A stretch of 64,000 bases of DNA from Oryzias latipes. Its lineage: Eukaryota > Chordata > Actinopteri > Beloniformes > Adrianichthyidae. Under the pieces are notes generated by a model. The model was not told where the DNA came from and did no database searches. It saw nothing but the letters and a program-made list of their open reading frames with translations. A program made the translations under genes and the position numbers. How positions within the stretch are numbered: position 1 is the first letter of the stretch; every line of letters starts with the position of its first letter. The DNA is taken from assembly GCF_002234675.1 (NCBI RefSeq), contig NC_019866.2, positions 20,674,802 through 20,738,801 of the forward strand, written 5' to 3'. Shown here piece by piece: positions 47,398-59,907 of this stretch.

Positions 47398-47750
47398 AAG
47401 TCCCACTCCGGTCATATTTGGATCAATTTTCAAATATTTCAGGTTGCGCAGTTTTGGGCCAAAATCCCAAAAACCTGTGCCTTTTTCTGGGACATAGTTT
47501 CTGCAGAGTCTTTAGAAATTCCCCTCTGAGTTGTGGGCGGGAGCCCACTGAGCGTATTTTCTACGTCACAAATAAGCCCTTTTTCCAACAGCATTTTTTA
47601 TTCTGCTCCTGATTCAATATGATTTGAATGAAGAAATACTCAGAAATGCAGTTTAAATCTTAATTTTCTTTCTATATGTCCTGCATCATGAGAAAAACGC
47701 CACAAGGACATGTTAAAAACAACACAATTTCCCTCAGTGTGAGTCTTTAA
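47398..47750 (+). mobile_element. Six-copy MITE-like family, copy f
   Basis: It begins AGTCCCACTCCGGTCATATT and contains GGGACATAGTTTCTGCAGAG and GAGTTGTGGGCGGGAGCCC. It ends near CCTCAGTGTGAGTCTTTAAA. An internal deletion removes the small ORF. It lies just upstream of the BPTF promoter. Confidence 0.6.
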
Positions 47751-48230
47751 AAATGACCGTTTCATATAAAAATTAATTTCTAATTATATAAAAAAACTTA
47801 AATGATAAAATAGTTTTTAGGTGGAACTTTTTATTGATGAAGAAAAATGCAAAAATCACAATGCTGAAAAAAACAAAGAACTATTGTGTTTAAAAAAACT
47901 TCCTTCCAGTTGATGAGTAAAAACAATGCAATCAATTCTAAATAGGGACTAAAGTATTTATGTCAAATAGACAATAAAATGTTTCTCTATTGCAGCTTCT
48001 AAGGTTTTTTGACAGAAGGCTGTGTATAATTTATCTTACTGAAACAAGAATTGTATTTTCTATTAAAATGGTGTATTATTCCTAATACAAATCTATGTTG
48101 TTTCCTCATAAAAAACACAGACTTTTGTTTTTTTACCAAACTTTTTTTCCTCATATAATGAGATTTTTGTGAAACAAATACCTATGCTCAAACTTAAAAC
48201 ATACAAATTACTCTTTCTTTTTTGTGTGAA
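47751..48230. other. Intergenic AT-rich DNA
   Basis: About 480 bases of A/T-rich sequence with poly-A and poly-T tracts. I see nothing coding or clearly repetitive beyond low complexity. Confidence 0.6.
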
Positions 48231-48231
48231 G

Positions 48232-48370
48232 GAATTCATTCATTCATTAATTCATTCATACATTCTTCTTCCGTTTTGTCCCTTTCGGAGTCACGGGGCT
48301 GCTGGAGCCTATCCCAGCCACTTGTGGGCGAAGGCAGGGGACATCCTGGACAGGTCGCTAGTCTGTAGCA
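48232..48370 (+). repeat. (CATT)n followed by dispersed fish repeat
   Basis: A CATT/ATTC microsatellite runs into CTGGAGCCTATCCCAGCC and GGGCGAAGGCAGG, a repeat seen again at 57463-57590 and, folded back, at 12999-13132. The microsatellite head is typical of the end of a retroposed element. Confidence 0.65.
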
Positions 48371-48813
48371 GGGTTGAAGGTAATACAATTAAAATCCAAA
48401 GGTGGGCGGAGTTTTGGAAGATTGTTCTCAAGTAAGACTAGCATTTCTTCAAAAAAATTTCAGATTGGAAATTTTCTCTTAGTGGGATCAACAAAAAGAT
48501 TTTGTAATTCTATTAAATTCCAATTACACCACGTTCCAAATTATTATGCAAATCATATTTTCAATTATTTTTCTACATACTAAATGTAAATGACAGTGAG
48601 CATAATTTTCAAGTCACTAACTATTAGAGTATATATGAAATATTATTGAACAAACCTAAGGATAACAGTATTTTTTTTTAGATAAAAACCCTCAAATTCT
48701 CTGTTCCTCATTTTTACGCAGAACAGAGTTCCACAACATTTTAATCATTCTAACAAACTGAAAATAGACATTTGTTAAATTTGCTGTTAGGTCATATTTA
48801 CTGAAATCAAAAG

Positions 48814-49206
48814 CTACTCTAATGAAAAACATCTTAATAGGTCAAGTTCTTGCATCCATTGAACTTGTGAGCTTCTGGAGTTTCTGCTTGAATTTCTTTG
48901 CAGGATGTCAGAATAGCCTCCAGGAGCTGCCGTTTGGATGTTGGATTGCTTGAAGATGCTCCAAAGGTTCTCAGTAGGGTTGAGTTCAGGGGAGGATGGG
49001 GGCCACACCATCAGTTTATCTCCTTTTATATCCATAGCAGCCAATGATGCAGAGGTATTCCTTGCAGCATGAGATGGTTCATTATTATGCATGAAGATGA
49101 TTTTGTTACAGTTCCTTTTGTACCACTGAAGAACACGGTCAGTCAGAAACTCCACATACTTTTCAGGGGTTATTTTTTCTCTCCCCATGGTTCCAGCCCA
49201 AAACAT
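48814..49206 (-). pseudogene. Tc1-like transposase C-terminal fragment
   Basis: Open for 130 codons. It contains YVEFLTDRVLQWYKRNC, FMHNNEPSHAARNTS and MVWPPSSPELNPTENLW. This is the DDE core of Tc1-family transposases with one acidic residue apparently replaced by Asn. It lacks the N-terminal DNA-binding half and a complete first catalytic block. No function is expected. Confidence 0.75.
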
Positions 49207-49398
49207 GACTCTGCCTTATACCTTTGCCGTCGACGTTGCAGCCATGTTGGGACATGGTGGCCATCCACCAACCACCCATTACTCCGTCCATCTGGACTGT
49301 CTACGGTTGTATTCATCAGTGAAGAAGACTGTTTGAAAATAAGTCTTCATGTATGTCTGGGTCAGCTGCAGCCCTTTCTGCGTGCGAGTGTTGTCTAG

Positions 49399-49604
49399 AC
49401 CTTGTGCTATCTTAGATGACACCACCCTTACAGTGACGTGTTCTCCCTACCATGACAAAGGTGGATAAAGGTGGAAAGATTTCATGTAATCCATGGACAC
49501 CAGTGAAGATCACAAATCATTGAAGAAAAAAGGTTCAGAGCACTGTCTAGTGGGTCTAGATGACCCAACTCCCAATGTTAAAGTGTCTAGGATAGCACAA
49601 GGGT
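49399..49604 (+). mobile_element. MITE with TTGTGCTATC ends, copy 1
   Basis: Terminal repeats are CCTTGTGCTATCTTAG and CTAGGATAGCACAAGGG. The interior matches the copy at 49824-50034 in reverse (CCATGGACACCAGTGAAGAT). The flanking TTAA is degraded here. Confidence 0.7.
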
Positions 49605-49823
49605 TACGGGGGCTTACGTATAATTGCAATCCTCTTGAGGATCCTACACCTCGATACTTGTGGAACTCCAGTGACACCAGCAGATTCAAGTTTGTGCTTG
49701 CTGCTTAGTAATGATATTTTAGCAGCTGCTCTCTTATTTTGGTGGATTTGTCAGGCAGAAACCTTCCTCTTTCTGCCTTCATCTGCATGAACCTGTGTCT
49801 GCTCTGAATCAGCAACAAATCTC

Positions 49824-50034
49824 TTAACCATTGTGCTATCCTAGGCACTTTAACATTGGGAGTTGGGTCATCTAGACCCACTAGACAGTGCTCTGAACCT
49901 TTTCTATTCAATGATTTGTGATCTTCACTGGTGTCCATGGATTACATGAAATCTTTCCACCTTTATCCACCTTTGTCATGGTAGGGAGAACGCGTCAATG
50001 TAAGGGTGAGGTGATAGGATAGCACAAGGGTTAA
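49824..50034 (-). mobile_element. MITE with TTAA flanks, copy 2 (inverted)
   Basis: TTAA lies at both ends (49824-49827 and 50031-50034). The ends read CCATTGTGCTATCCTAG and GGATAGCACAAGGG. TTAA target duplication suggests a piggyBac- or Kolobok-type mobiliser. It is in the opposite orientation to copy 1, about 220 bases away. Confidence 0.7.
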
Positions 50035-50380
50035 TAGTGCGATGATGACGCTTACGTTTTCGGGTAATATCCTAGGTTTTTATACTTTTTCCAAAGCAAT
50101 AGACGTTTTCACGGTTTTCCGCAGCAGAAATCCTTTTTCTTGCCCTTATTGCTTGAAAATGTTTGTCTGCTTAACATTGTGGAACGTTCTTTAGTCGTTT
50201 TTCCTTTAATTGAACCTGCTCTCCTTGCAAACGAATGATCAAAGGTGTCTGTCTGAGATTGATGTCAGTGATACAAAGTGCCCTAAGACACAATATCATC
50301 CACGAGTTTCATTGAAAAGCAAGGAATTTTATTCTTATGGCACTTAAATGCAATTTGCATAATAATTTGGAAGGCACTGT

Positions 50381-51904
50381 AAGTATTAAACTGTGGTCAT
50401 TCCAAATAATGACTCAAGTTTGAGTAAAATAGTTAAAAATGATATTAGTGCTGGTTTAAAAATGTCAGTTTTTTGGTCAAACAAAGATAGAATCAGAAAA
50501 ACAACAAAATTAATGCCCATTTTATTTTATTTATAGTTCTACAACATTAAACTGAACACTCTTAGACAAAGAGTTTAAGTCTTAATTCATTTTTAAGTTT
50601 TTCAATTTACATGGCGCCTTAAAATGACGCCAGACAAACAAGGTGCGGAACATTAAGACCTCAAAAAACAATAAAAACAACAGCTAAAAGGTTAAAACAA
50701 TTATAGATAAAAAAAGTATAAATAAGTGATGTACAAATGTAAAAGCATCAAATAAGAGCAAAGGAAAACAATAAAACAGGATAACACACGGGCAGAGCAG
50801 AGTGTCATGATGTGCCTGGCAATAAAAATGTGTTTTAAGACGTTTTTGAAAAACGGATAGCAAAAAACACATTTAAATTGTAGTAACTTATAGAGTGATT
50901 TTTGTACCACTATTCCACTGTTTTGAGCGTAAAACCTTGAAAATTTTGTGTGCTCAAAAATTTATTTTGCACAAATCAGAAAAGTGCAAATATGTGCAAA
51001 CAAAGCAATCGCATACAAACCCGATTATTAAGAGCAGATTGGAATCCTTTCTGAGCAATCAGCATCATCCTTCCTGTCCTTGCCTGTGATTGGCTGGCGT
51101 TTGTGGCGCATTTGTAAGGCGGTACAGAAGAGACTGAATTTCTCTGTAGTGAAAATCATTTTGATTGCACTTATTTTTAAGTTTCAAGAGTAAAACTGTT
51201 TTGTTTGCACAATACTGATCAGGCTTATGATGAATTTGTCGAAATAGGAAAACATGCATTTGATAAAAACTGTTTGCTAACATTTATTAGAGATTCCAGA
51301 TGAGCAGCTGTTCACAAAAAACAACAGTAAAAAAGGAATTAGACAGAAGTAAGATGAAGAATGAGTCTAAACATAAACACATATAGATGAATCAACTCAC
51401 ATGTTGAGGGAAGCTGAAAAATAATATCATTATCCAAAAATATCAATGAAACAGGTGAGATTGAAACAGATGTTCAAACATTTGGAACCGAGAGAACCAG
51501 AACTTCATATCAATACAAAATACTTTTAGGAAAATAAATTTATACAAGCAAGAGCACATGATAAATCTGTATCCATAAAAATGATGGTTCAGCAAAATAC
51601 TTTGACAGTAAATTGGCCACTGGGAATAAATTAGAAATGCTATATTTAGTTACTGGGAGGAGATCAAATACATTATTCTTTTATTTACTGCTTTTCAAAC
51701 TTATAGAGCTGGAATACACAGTAAATGCTTTATTTTCTTGCTATTATTTCTGAAAGGAGTGAAGTTATGTGTGTATTAGTGTATGTGACATTTGGCTAGC
51801 GTATACTGAGTGATGTTATAAACAAAACAAAAAAAAACCCCTCAGAAAAATCCGAGTTTGGAGCTGATATGAAGTCTGAAATGGTAATTAAAGTTAATTT
51901 CAGT
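50381..51904. other. Intergenic AT-rich DNA without recognised features
   Basis: About 1.5 kb rich in A/T tracts with no open frame of interest and no element I recognise on either strand. Confidence 0.6.
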
Positions 51905-52125
51905 AGGGAGCCGGTTTAGCTCGTGCTGGTTTGCGGCGCCTTCCGTCCGTGAAACCTGGGTTCAACTCCGGGCTGCTCCCTGTTCCCTTCTCTACTTCTG
52001 TGCCGGTCCCAAGCCCGGTTGCTTTGAGAAGGTTGCGTCAGGAAGGGCATCCAGCATAAATCATTGCCAAGTTTACCATGCGACTCGTTCGCTGTGGCGA
52101 CCCCTGATGGGAAAAGCCGAAAGAG
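51905..52125 (+). mobile_element. tRNA-derived SINE (same family as BPTF intron 16)
   Basis: GGAGCCGGTTTAGCTCGTGC, the B-box-like GGGTTCAACTCCGGG and the tail GCGACCCCTGATGGGAAAAG. No clear target-site duplication is left. Confidence 0.8.
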
Positions 52126-53014
52126 AAACAACATCAGTGATGTCTTTTTATTTCCTCTTTTTTTCCAATCTATTTTGGACGTTTGTCTCTTCACACAGTC
52201 CGATCTTCTCCTCCATCTCAGCTGTCATGTATGAGCTACAATAGTGTCCCGCGTTTGAGTTCCTGTCAAAGAAAACAGCTGATTCCACAGCATCTCCAGC
52301 ATCTGCAGACGGATTTATTTGTTCCAGCAGCTGCAGCCCAATCCTCTCATTCTCATTCTCTATTCTCCATTGAAGTGATTCAGTGGAAGCAATTCACTGC
52401 ACACCATGGAGTGTTTAACTATTGCTATTTGTGCCAGTTATCAGTGAGAATAAAATCACATCTCATCATGTTCAAACCTGCAGCAATCAGCCTGCTGAGT
52501 ATTGCCTAACCACAAGTAAATGGCTGTGTAATCTACGTGGGGTCTCTCTGCATAGTTTCATGACCTAAAAACAACATTTTACCTGCAAACGCTAATATTT
52601 TCTTTCCCTTTGACATATTGCAATAAATTCCTTTGTATCTGTAGGAACTGTCTAGGAACTGTCTGGAAAACCACAGAGCGGTTTAGCGGTATTTATTTGT
52701 GCATTCATGATTTTTTTTAACTGGTGTATGAATGGTAGTGTATGAATTTGAAAATCCAATTGATCTTAAACCATTTCAGAAATTTATTTTAGTATAAAAA
52801 TTGCCAAAACATTGCAACGGAAGCCAAAATTCAAAAAATAGAGGCAAAGTCCACTAGGGGGCAGTACTACACATGAAATAAGAAAGAGCGAACAGTGATT
52901 TCAGCATGTACAGTGGGACAAAACATATTTTCATTTAACATAGGAACACTTTAACTGGGAGAGAAAGAGTGTAAAAAAACATTTAACAGTAAAGATATAT
53001 GGTAAATGATGTAC
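52126..53014. other. Intergenic DNA, nothing recognised
   Basis: Mixed-composition sequence with no exon or clear repeat family that I can name. Confidence 0.55.
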
Positions 53015-53205
53015 ACTACCTTCCTACTCACCCATTTGCACACACACATTCACACACTGATGGAGGCAGAGCTGCCGAACACTGGCACCAACCTATAAAC
53101 ACCAGGAGCAATGTGGAGTTTACTGTCTTGGCCAAGGACACTCAGGTGGGAACTGAACCTGCGATCCGTGTATCAGAGGTCGACCGCTGTACCTCTGCAC
53201 CACAA
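53015..53205 (-). mobile_element. V-SINE-like element, reverse
   Basis: CCCATTTGCACACACACATTC, CTTGGCCAAGGACACTCAGG and GAGGTCGACCGCTGTACC are the reverse complement of a common fish SINE core and tRNA-like head. Confidence 0.6.
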
Positions 53206-53299
53206 TCAAAACAATCAAGAAAACAACATTGATCTTTACAGAATTTGTTCAGTTTGGTCAATAACAAAAGTTCACCTCAATGCTTTACTGTAACCTTAG

Positions 53300-54060
53300 T
53301 TTGGTCCATTCTTCCATGCAGATCTTCTCAAAAGCTGTGATGTTTTGAGGCTGTTGCTGTTAAACAGACTTTCAGTTTCCTCCACTGATTCTTCCCAGCT
53401 CCTTTGGGGGGGTGGGTCGTTCCCAGGCCAGCCAGGAGACCTAGTCTCTCTAGCGTGTCCTGGGTCTTCCCCGGGGCCTCCGCTCAGTTGGACGTACATG
53501 GAACAACTCCCAAGGGAGGCATCCAGGGAGCCTCTTAATGCCTGAGCCACCTCAACTGGCCCCTTTCGGTGTGGAGGAACAGCAGCTCTACTCCCAGCTC
53601 TCTCCAGGTGACAGAGCATCCCTAGGCGCAGCCTTCTTCTCCCTCTGAACACGGCGAGTGGCGTTTGTACCAAAGGTTTTGGTTTCATCTGACCTCATAA
53701 CATTTAACCAGTCCTCATCTGGAGCATCCAGATGGTCTCTGGAGACCTTTAGACGGGTCTAAAGCAGGAGGACCTTTGGAGATCTGCAGGATTTGAATCA
53801 ATGATGACAAAGTGTGTGACTATGGTAACCTCTGTTACTGTGGTCCAGCTCTCTTTCGGTCATATGTGTAGCTCTGGGGTGTTCCTCACCGTTTTTAAGA
53901 TCATTTGTTCAGGTGAGATCCAAAAGTGGATCTTTTCTCTCCAAGCTGGTTGTTTATTGTAGATTAGTTCATCCAAGTCTTGTTCAGATGACTCAGGTGT
54001 GTTCAGGTGTCCTTTGACAGCTCCATGGTCTCAGTCATGATGGAGAGGTTTAATGGTGTC
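53300..54060. repeat. Nested dispersed repeats (Tc1-like and LINE-like text)
   Basis: The outer text (GGTCCATTCTTCCATGCAGA, GGTTTCATCTGACCTCATAA) resembles a Tc1-type element. It is interrupted by GTGTCCTGGGTCTTCCCCGG and CCACCTCAACTGGCCCCTTT, a phrase common in fish retroelements. No intact ORF. The family assignment is tentative. Confidence 0.45.
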
Positions 54061-54518
54061 GACAGGTGTCTATTTGTACAGATAACCAGTTCAAACTGGT
54101 GACCTTGATACAGGAGGATAAAAGAGATACTCAAAGACGAAGTAATACATCTGTGCACTGCAAAAAATCAAATCTTATGAAAGTAAAAAGGCTCTTATTT
54201 CAAGAAAATGTTCTTCTGTTTTGCAAGAAAAATAATCTTATAATAGCAAAATAATTTTGGTTTAAGAAAGTCTGTCTTAGTGGCAAGATTTTTTCCCCCC
54301 GTCAAAAACAAGAGTCTTGGGTTGACCATTTTTCTTGCCCCATTGGTCAATTTTTTGTTTGTTTAAAGAAAATGTTCATATTTTAGGATTGTGAGGGCCG
54401 AATTCATATAAACAATATGATTTCCTGGATTCTATGTTATATTCTGTCCCCGTTGAAGTGTATTTATGATGAACATTTAAGACTAAACTCAACATTTTAG
54501 GTGGAACTTATTTGATAA

Positions 54519-55137
54519 ATACTGTATTTTCCGGACTAGAAGTCGCCCTTTTTTCATAGTTTGGCAAGGGGTGCGACTTATACTCCGCAGCCACTTATAT
54601 TAGAACTAAATTGAAAAAAATACATTGTTAACCCTCCTGTTATGTTTCTTTGTGAGGAACAGAGATGATGTTCTTGGGTCAATTTGATGTATGAGGTATG
54701 TTAAGTGTTAAGAGTATGTTAAGTGACTCAGAGAATCAGCAAACCTTTTTTTACAGTAAGATCTTGAAGGCTAAAAACATAATATTCTATTTTCCAATGA
54801 TTTCATAGATTCAGAAATGCAATAAAAATGACAACTGTTTCTACAAATACAGGATGAAAACAGAGTATTGGTTGGACAATGATGCTTCATGAAAGGAACA
54901 AATAAATAAGTTTGAGAAAGAATTACTGTGGAATTATGAGATAAACATTCTGCTATGATTGTGTCATTTGAGGTTGTGAAAGTTATTAGTTCTTGGTCTC
55001 AGATTTTGTCAAATAAATTTCCCGTCAAAATGCGACTTATAGTCCAGTGCGACTGTGTTTTTTTCTACTTTATAATGCATTTTTGGGCTGGTGCGACTTA
55101 TACTCCGGAGCGACTTATAGTCCGGAAAATACGGTAC
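54519..55137. mobile_element. Palindrome-ended MITE (CCGGACTA..TAGTCCGG)
   Basis: The ends TACTGTATTTTCCGGACTA and TAGTCCGGAAAATACGGTA are near-perfect inverted repeats. Subterminal GCGACTTATACTCCG motifs recur near both ends. A diverged relative seems to lie at about 61560-61800. No transposase is encoded. Confidence 0.7.
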
Positions 55138-55261
55138 TTATTTGGCCCCACTTCACATATGGATTTGAGGAAGATGCTTCCTTGGTTACTTTTTCATATT
55201 GATTGATTTAATGTCAACCCAAGCTTTTCTGTGGAGCAAATGTAATTGACAGTAAAATAGT

Positions 55262-55825
55262 CCTGCTGAAAGTCCCTCCAAGGCATCGTGAGGATCATCG
55301 GTGCCCCCCTCCCCTCCTTCCAGGACATCTACAGCACCCATCTCACCCGCAAAGCCCTTTGCATTGCAGATGACCTGACCCGACCCGACCCATCCCACAG
55401 ATTCTTCAGTCTGCTGCCATCCGGGAGGAGACTACGTAGTCTTCAGGCCAGGATCAGCAGACTCAGAGAAAGTTTTCTCCATCAGGCTGTCAGGAAGCTG
55501 ACCCCCCCTCCCCCCCCTCCCCTTGTTGCCCCCTTGTTGTCCCCGGGGTCTTGTGCACCAGTTGTTCTACCTCATCAGCACTGAACTGCACCTTCCACCA
55601 GTTCACCGGTGCTGTAAAAAATGAAGAACAATACTACAGTCACTTCATTTTTTCTTCTTTTTATAGTCACTATATTTTTTTCGTCTTATTTTATATTTAT
55701 ATTTTATTTTGTAATTTGAAGTTAGATTCCCTGTTTAGACTGGAGCTTGAGAGAAACGGAATTACAATTTCTATGTGTGTGAAAACATTATAGATGTTGA
55801 CAATAAAGTTGACTTTCACTAAATG
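55262..55825 (+). mobile_element. L2-like LINE 3' end (truncated)
   Basis: The plus strand encodes RIIGAPLPSFQDIYSTHLT, ALCIADDL, then LLPSGRRLRSLQARISRLRE, the C-terminal tail of reverse transcriptase ORFs in fish L2-type LINEs. A stop and an A/T-rich tail with AATAAAGTTGACTTTC follow. The 5' part is missing, as in ordinary 5'-truncated insertions. Confidence 0.75.
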
Positions 55826-57462
55826 GTCAAATCTCAGACTGTTGTGTTGTGAACCTTTGAGAATTTACCCCAAAAAACTCCTATTTGTTTGAGATAAAAG
55901 TAAAACAAATAAAGATTGATAATGTAAAAATATGCGATCGTGGTGTTCTGACACCATCTGACTGATGGCTGTGGGGGCTGGCGTGGGAGTTGGAAAGAGT
56001 CATCTTAATAGTTTTCTGACATGCAAAATGACCTTAAGCGACCATAAACGATGCCATGCAAGCCACTGGAGTTGTGTCACAGATCATTTAATCTGCCTGT
56101 GATGCCGGTGGGGAGTGGAGTGGAAAGACTCAACCTTTGCATGCCAGATAAATGGATCTGCTCATGCAGTTAAAACAAGGGATCTGATAACTTTATTGCA
56201 TGTCACGCAGACATCCCTGTTGTTTGCATGAGTTTAGGATTTACCTTCATCTCTGTGGAGCTCTCAGGTGTTAACATTTGAAGCTTGAACATTTTTCCTC
56301 CGTAAGATCAAAAGATTATCATCGTCAATACAGAAAAAAGATCTTTATCACACCTATGGGTGTAAAGATATTCCATCTTACCTTTGTACCTTTTCAGATT
56401 TCTGTCTTTAAGGTTTTCCAGTGGTCAGTTCAGGAAAAACCACAGCTGAGAAGCCCTCCTCTTTTTTCCAGATTTAAAAAACTAACCCCATTCTGACTTG
56501 GATTTTGGGGTCACAGTGGTCTGCCAGTTTCACCCCGGCTGTGATGCTGTGCCGCCACAACAGCCCCCCAGGCCCTGACCCTGGCAGAAAACGTCAGCCT
56601 TTGATGTGGGAGAGTGACTCAAAAAGGGCCGTTTAAACCAAAAAAGGCTCATCCAGTGATGTGATGAAAATAATACTAAAATAATGAGAGACTAGCATTG
56701 CTAGTTCTTACTAAAGCTATGACTTTTACTATCTGCGCCAGCACCATCTGGCGATCAGCATCTTCAGGCGTAAGGGGCAAACCCCCTACGGCAGCGGAGC
56801 TCCAAGGACAGCTTTTATGTTTGCTACACACTGAGTCTAATGCGGACAAACACACACACAAAAGAAGCTCCTTGTGGGTTTTGTCTGAGCTGCAGACACC
56901 GGGGTGCAAATGCTTGCGTGTTTTGCACCATGGGCCTGAGTGATGAACAGCTGCTCTGGAGTAGGAGGATCTTTTCAGGCTTCATCTCACTGGATGATTC
57001 CAGCTGAGAAGACTCAAAAGAGGACAGCGACTCTGATGCATCAGCAGCAGTTTAAGGCGGACTGCGACCGCCTTGGAGGCAGAGAGCAACCAGAGTGAAT
57101 GGAAGAGCTTCAGAATGAGGAGCAGACGCTGCATCAGAGCGTGGTTATGGTGTTAAACATCTCACACGGAGAGAAACCAGGAGCTGGTCTTCAAGAAATG
57201 AAAGTTTCTTTAGCTGCGGAACTGAACCAAACTGGAAACGGTTCTCCTGCGTCTGCAGAAGAGACTTGATAAATTTGACATTTTGTGATCTGAATAGTAT
57301 GTTTTAGGTAAACAGTGTAGTTCCTTTTGATATCTCAGCGTCTAATAAAGATAAAACCATCAACCATAAGCATGAGAGCTTGGTTAAAATGTTGGAATCT
57401 TGGTAAAATAAGACCAAAACATTTCTGTACACCAGCAGAACAACAATACTTAAGATTGAGAA
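55826..57462. other. Intergenic DNA, nothing recognised
   Basis: About 1.6 kb of mixed composition. Short open frames are present, but none looks like a known protein and there are no clear splice-bounded exons. Confidence 0.5.
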
Positions 57463-57620
57463 TTCATCCATCCATCCGAATCCCTTTCAGGGTCATGGGG
57501 TTGCTGGAGCCTATCCCAGCTAGAGTTGAGTGATGGTGGGATACACCCCGAACAGGTCGCCAGTCTGTTGCAGGGTCACACATTAAAACGCCAAAAGACA
57601 GCCCCCCCCCCCCCCCAAAT
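57463..57620 (+). repeat. Dispersed fish repeat and poly-C tract
   Basis: CATCCATCCAT followed by GGTTGCTGGAGCCTATCCCA and GGTCGCCAGTCTGTTGCAGG. This is the same family as 48280-48370. It ends in a run of about 18 C at 57602. Confidence 0.65.
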
Positions 57621-58109
57621 AAGTCAAAAATACTCAAAATAAAAGTTCTTTAAATGAAAAGAAACATTCTCCCAATGGGGCAGTGGTGGAGCTCCCAGAT
57701 TTTATTAAGCTATTTTAAAGTTAGCTTTATCATTGAATGTTCCTAAAATCTAAATTTCCTCTCGCCATAGCATGGAAACAGCATTTGAGGGCCTCAAGAT
57801 TTCGTCTAGAGCCCCATGGGCCCTGCCCTGCGACAGGCTGGCGACCTGTCCCAGGTGTTTCCCTCCTTCGCTCAACAGGAGCCGGGACGGTCTGAGGCAA
57901 CCCCGCGGGTTAAGAAAACCCATGCAAACTGGCTACCTGTGCAGAGGGAAATGTCATAGTGAAAGGAAACAGGTCTTTGCTCCTGGGGGGCAAGGCTTTT
58001 TGCTGGGAGGGCAGCTGGCCCCCCACCCCTTCGCCCTCACACATGCACACCTATTCAGTCATCAATGAACCTGTGAAGCCCGTTTTTGGACTGTGGGAGA
58101 AAAAAAATC

Positions 58110-59907
58110 AGGAGACCTCAGCACAAGTTTAATAATTGCTTTTAATTCATTGAAAAAAAAAAACAAGAATGCAAATAAAAAACAAAACATTATCATTAGA
58201 TAAGACAAGGCGAGTTCCATGTTGGTGAGACCTAAGGTGAAGCGGGTCCATGTAGGAGGAGTAAAACAGGGCAGGGGGGGCACCGAGGGGCGCTTTTCTC
58301 TATTTTATATTATTTACATCATTTCTGGCTGCAGGACTGGCAGGCCCCAAAAAGGGGCTTCAGGGGGCTGGGAGGGGGGGCTCAAAGTAGCAGGTCAGAG
58401 ACACTAAAACACCAGAGAGAAAGGCACTATCCAGAGAGAAAAAGAAACACAAACACAGTAAACAAACACACATTTGGACCAGAACAAAACTTAGGCTTGA
58501 CAAAAAAACAAAACAAAAAAATAAAATAAAAAGTGCTTGACCACACACCACGATGGAAAAAAAAAACAGAAAAAAAGACTAGGAACAAAAAAACATCTTT
58601 ACATCATCTCAGCTCGTCTTTCAAATGTTAGCAAAAAAAAATAGGAAAACAGACAATCTCACAGTTCTCCAAACTCTGAATCTGTGCCAGCTGCAGGTTT
58701 TCACTGGTGATTAGTCAGCGTGGTTAGCCGAACTCCACCCCTTTGCTTGGTGCGCGTACAAGGTGGAGAGCGTCTGCTGATGCATGCAAGTAATGAATGT
58801 GTTTGAAAAGGAGTCTACCTGTACAAGTCCTCTGTCAGCGCTCACTACAAATGACCACATTTCAGCATGACTTCAAATCCCTTGCGTGGTTGTGTGGTTC
58901 TGACTGCGTTTCCCTCATGTTCGTCTACAGATTCAGTCAGCTACATTCACGGCCCGAGTCGATCGGCTGCAATAAATAAATCGGCTTTCAAAACCTAAGC
59001 GGTCCTCAGAGGGTCCGTTTGATTCTGCAGCGGTCCTCTTGCTGGTCGACATTAGATTCTTGAAAGAACTGACTGTAGTTGCGTTACAGACCAGAGAAAC
59101 CTCGTCCGAATGGAACTTTTTGGCGCCTCGGATGTCGTGCGGTTTGATCTGGAAAAACCTCCGATAGATTCAGACAAAAAAAAAAAAAAGACAACTCATC
59201 ACATTCTAGAGCTACAAGGTCTTAACCCTGACTAACAGAAGATTGAACATAATTTACAAATGGAAAATAATTTGTGATGAGAGGTAAAACAAACAAACAT
59301 ACAAATATATAATATATTTTCTTAAAAAATGGATTCTCTCTATACTTGATTCATTTATGCAGCCAACGGCTGAAGTACAATGCTCACATACCAATGGTCT
59401 TTAACATGGAAACCTACTGTTTTGTTGACATCAGTTTTCTTTTTGTACATTTTTAAAACAATTTCTTTTTTTTCCGTTTTTTTCAATATTTTTCTCCTTT
59501 AAAACAAGAGAGGATTTATTGAAGGGAATTCATTAAAGTGATTAAAACATGCTGCAAAGGAAGAAGAAGGAGTGAAAGGCAGAATGTTAGGAGGCGGAGA
59601 CATGTTCCGTTCTCCTCGCTGCTTTAGGCTTCTCTGCGTTAAGACTGCCCTCAAACACAGCCCCCCCCAGGCGTTCCACGGGGGGCGGGGACATTCTCGG
59701 CACCAATGAGAGTCGACTTTGCTCAGCTGTCACCCGCAAAGTGACGCCTACTACAGCAGTGCTCGTGTTCTCTTTCAGTTGTTTGCTGTTTCTGTGGGGA
59801 CGGGGGGTGGGTGGTGGGTGGGGGCCGGACCGGGGCTGGAGGCGGGGGTGATGAGATCAAAAAACAATGATGACGGAAATGGTTGCGGCTGAACGCGGCT
59901 GGCTGCT
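58110..59907 (-). other. GRB2: Probable GRB2 3' UTR
   Basis: No exon is visible between the GRB2 stop and about 58110. ATTAAA occurs twice on the gene strand near the far end (58128-58133 and 58141-58146), followed by A-poor sequence, giving a 3' UTR of about 1.8 kb. The extent is inferred. Confidence 0.4.

Larger units (their letters stand above)
48528..50380 (-). mobile_element. Tc1/mariner-like element, degraded, with two nested MITEs
   Basis: The ends CGTTCCAAATTATTATGCAA (from 48532) and, inverted, TTTGCATAATAATTTGGAAG (50354-50373) form the terminal repeats. The inner minus-strand ORF 49206-48814 encodes the C-terminal part of a Tc1-type DDE transposase, with WPPSSPELNPTENLWSIFK. The second catalytic Asp position reads FMHNNEPSH, Asn where MQDN or similar is usual. 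Stops upstream break the first catalytic region. The element is therefore inactive. Two inverted MITE copies interrupt it. Confidence 0.75.
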
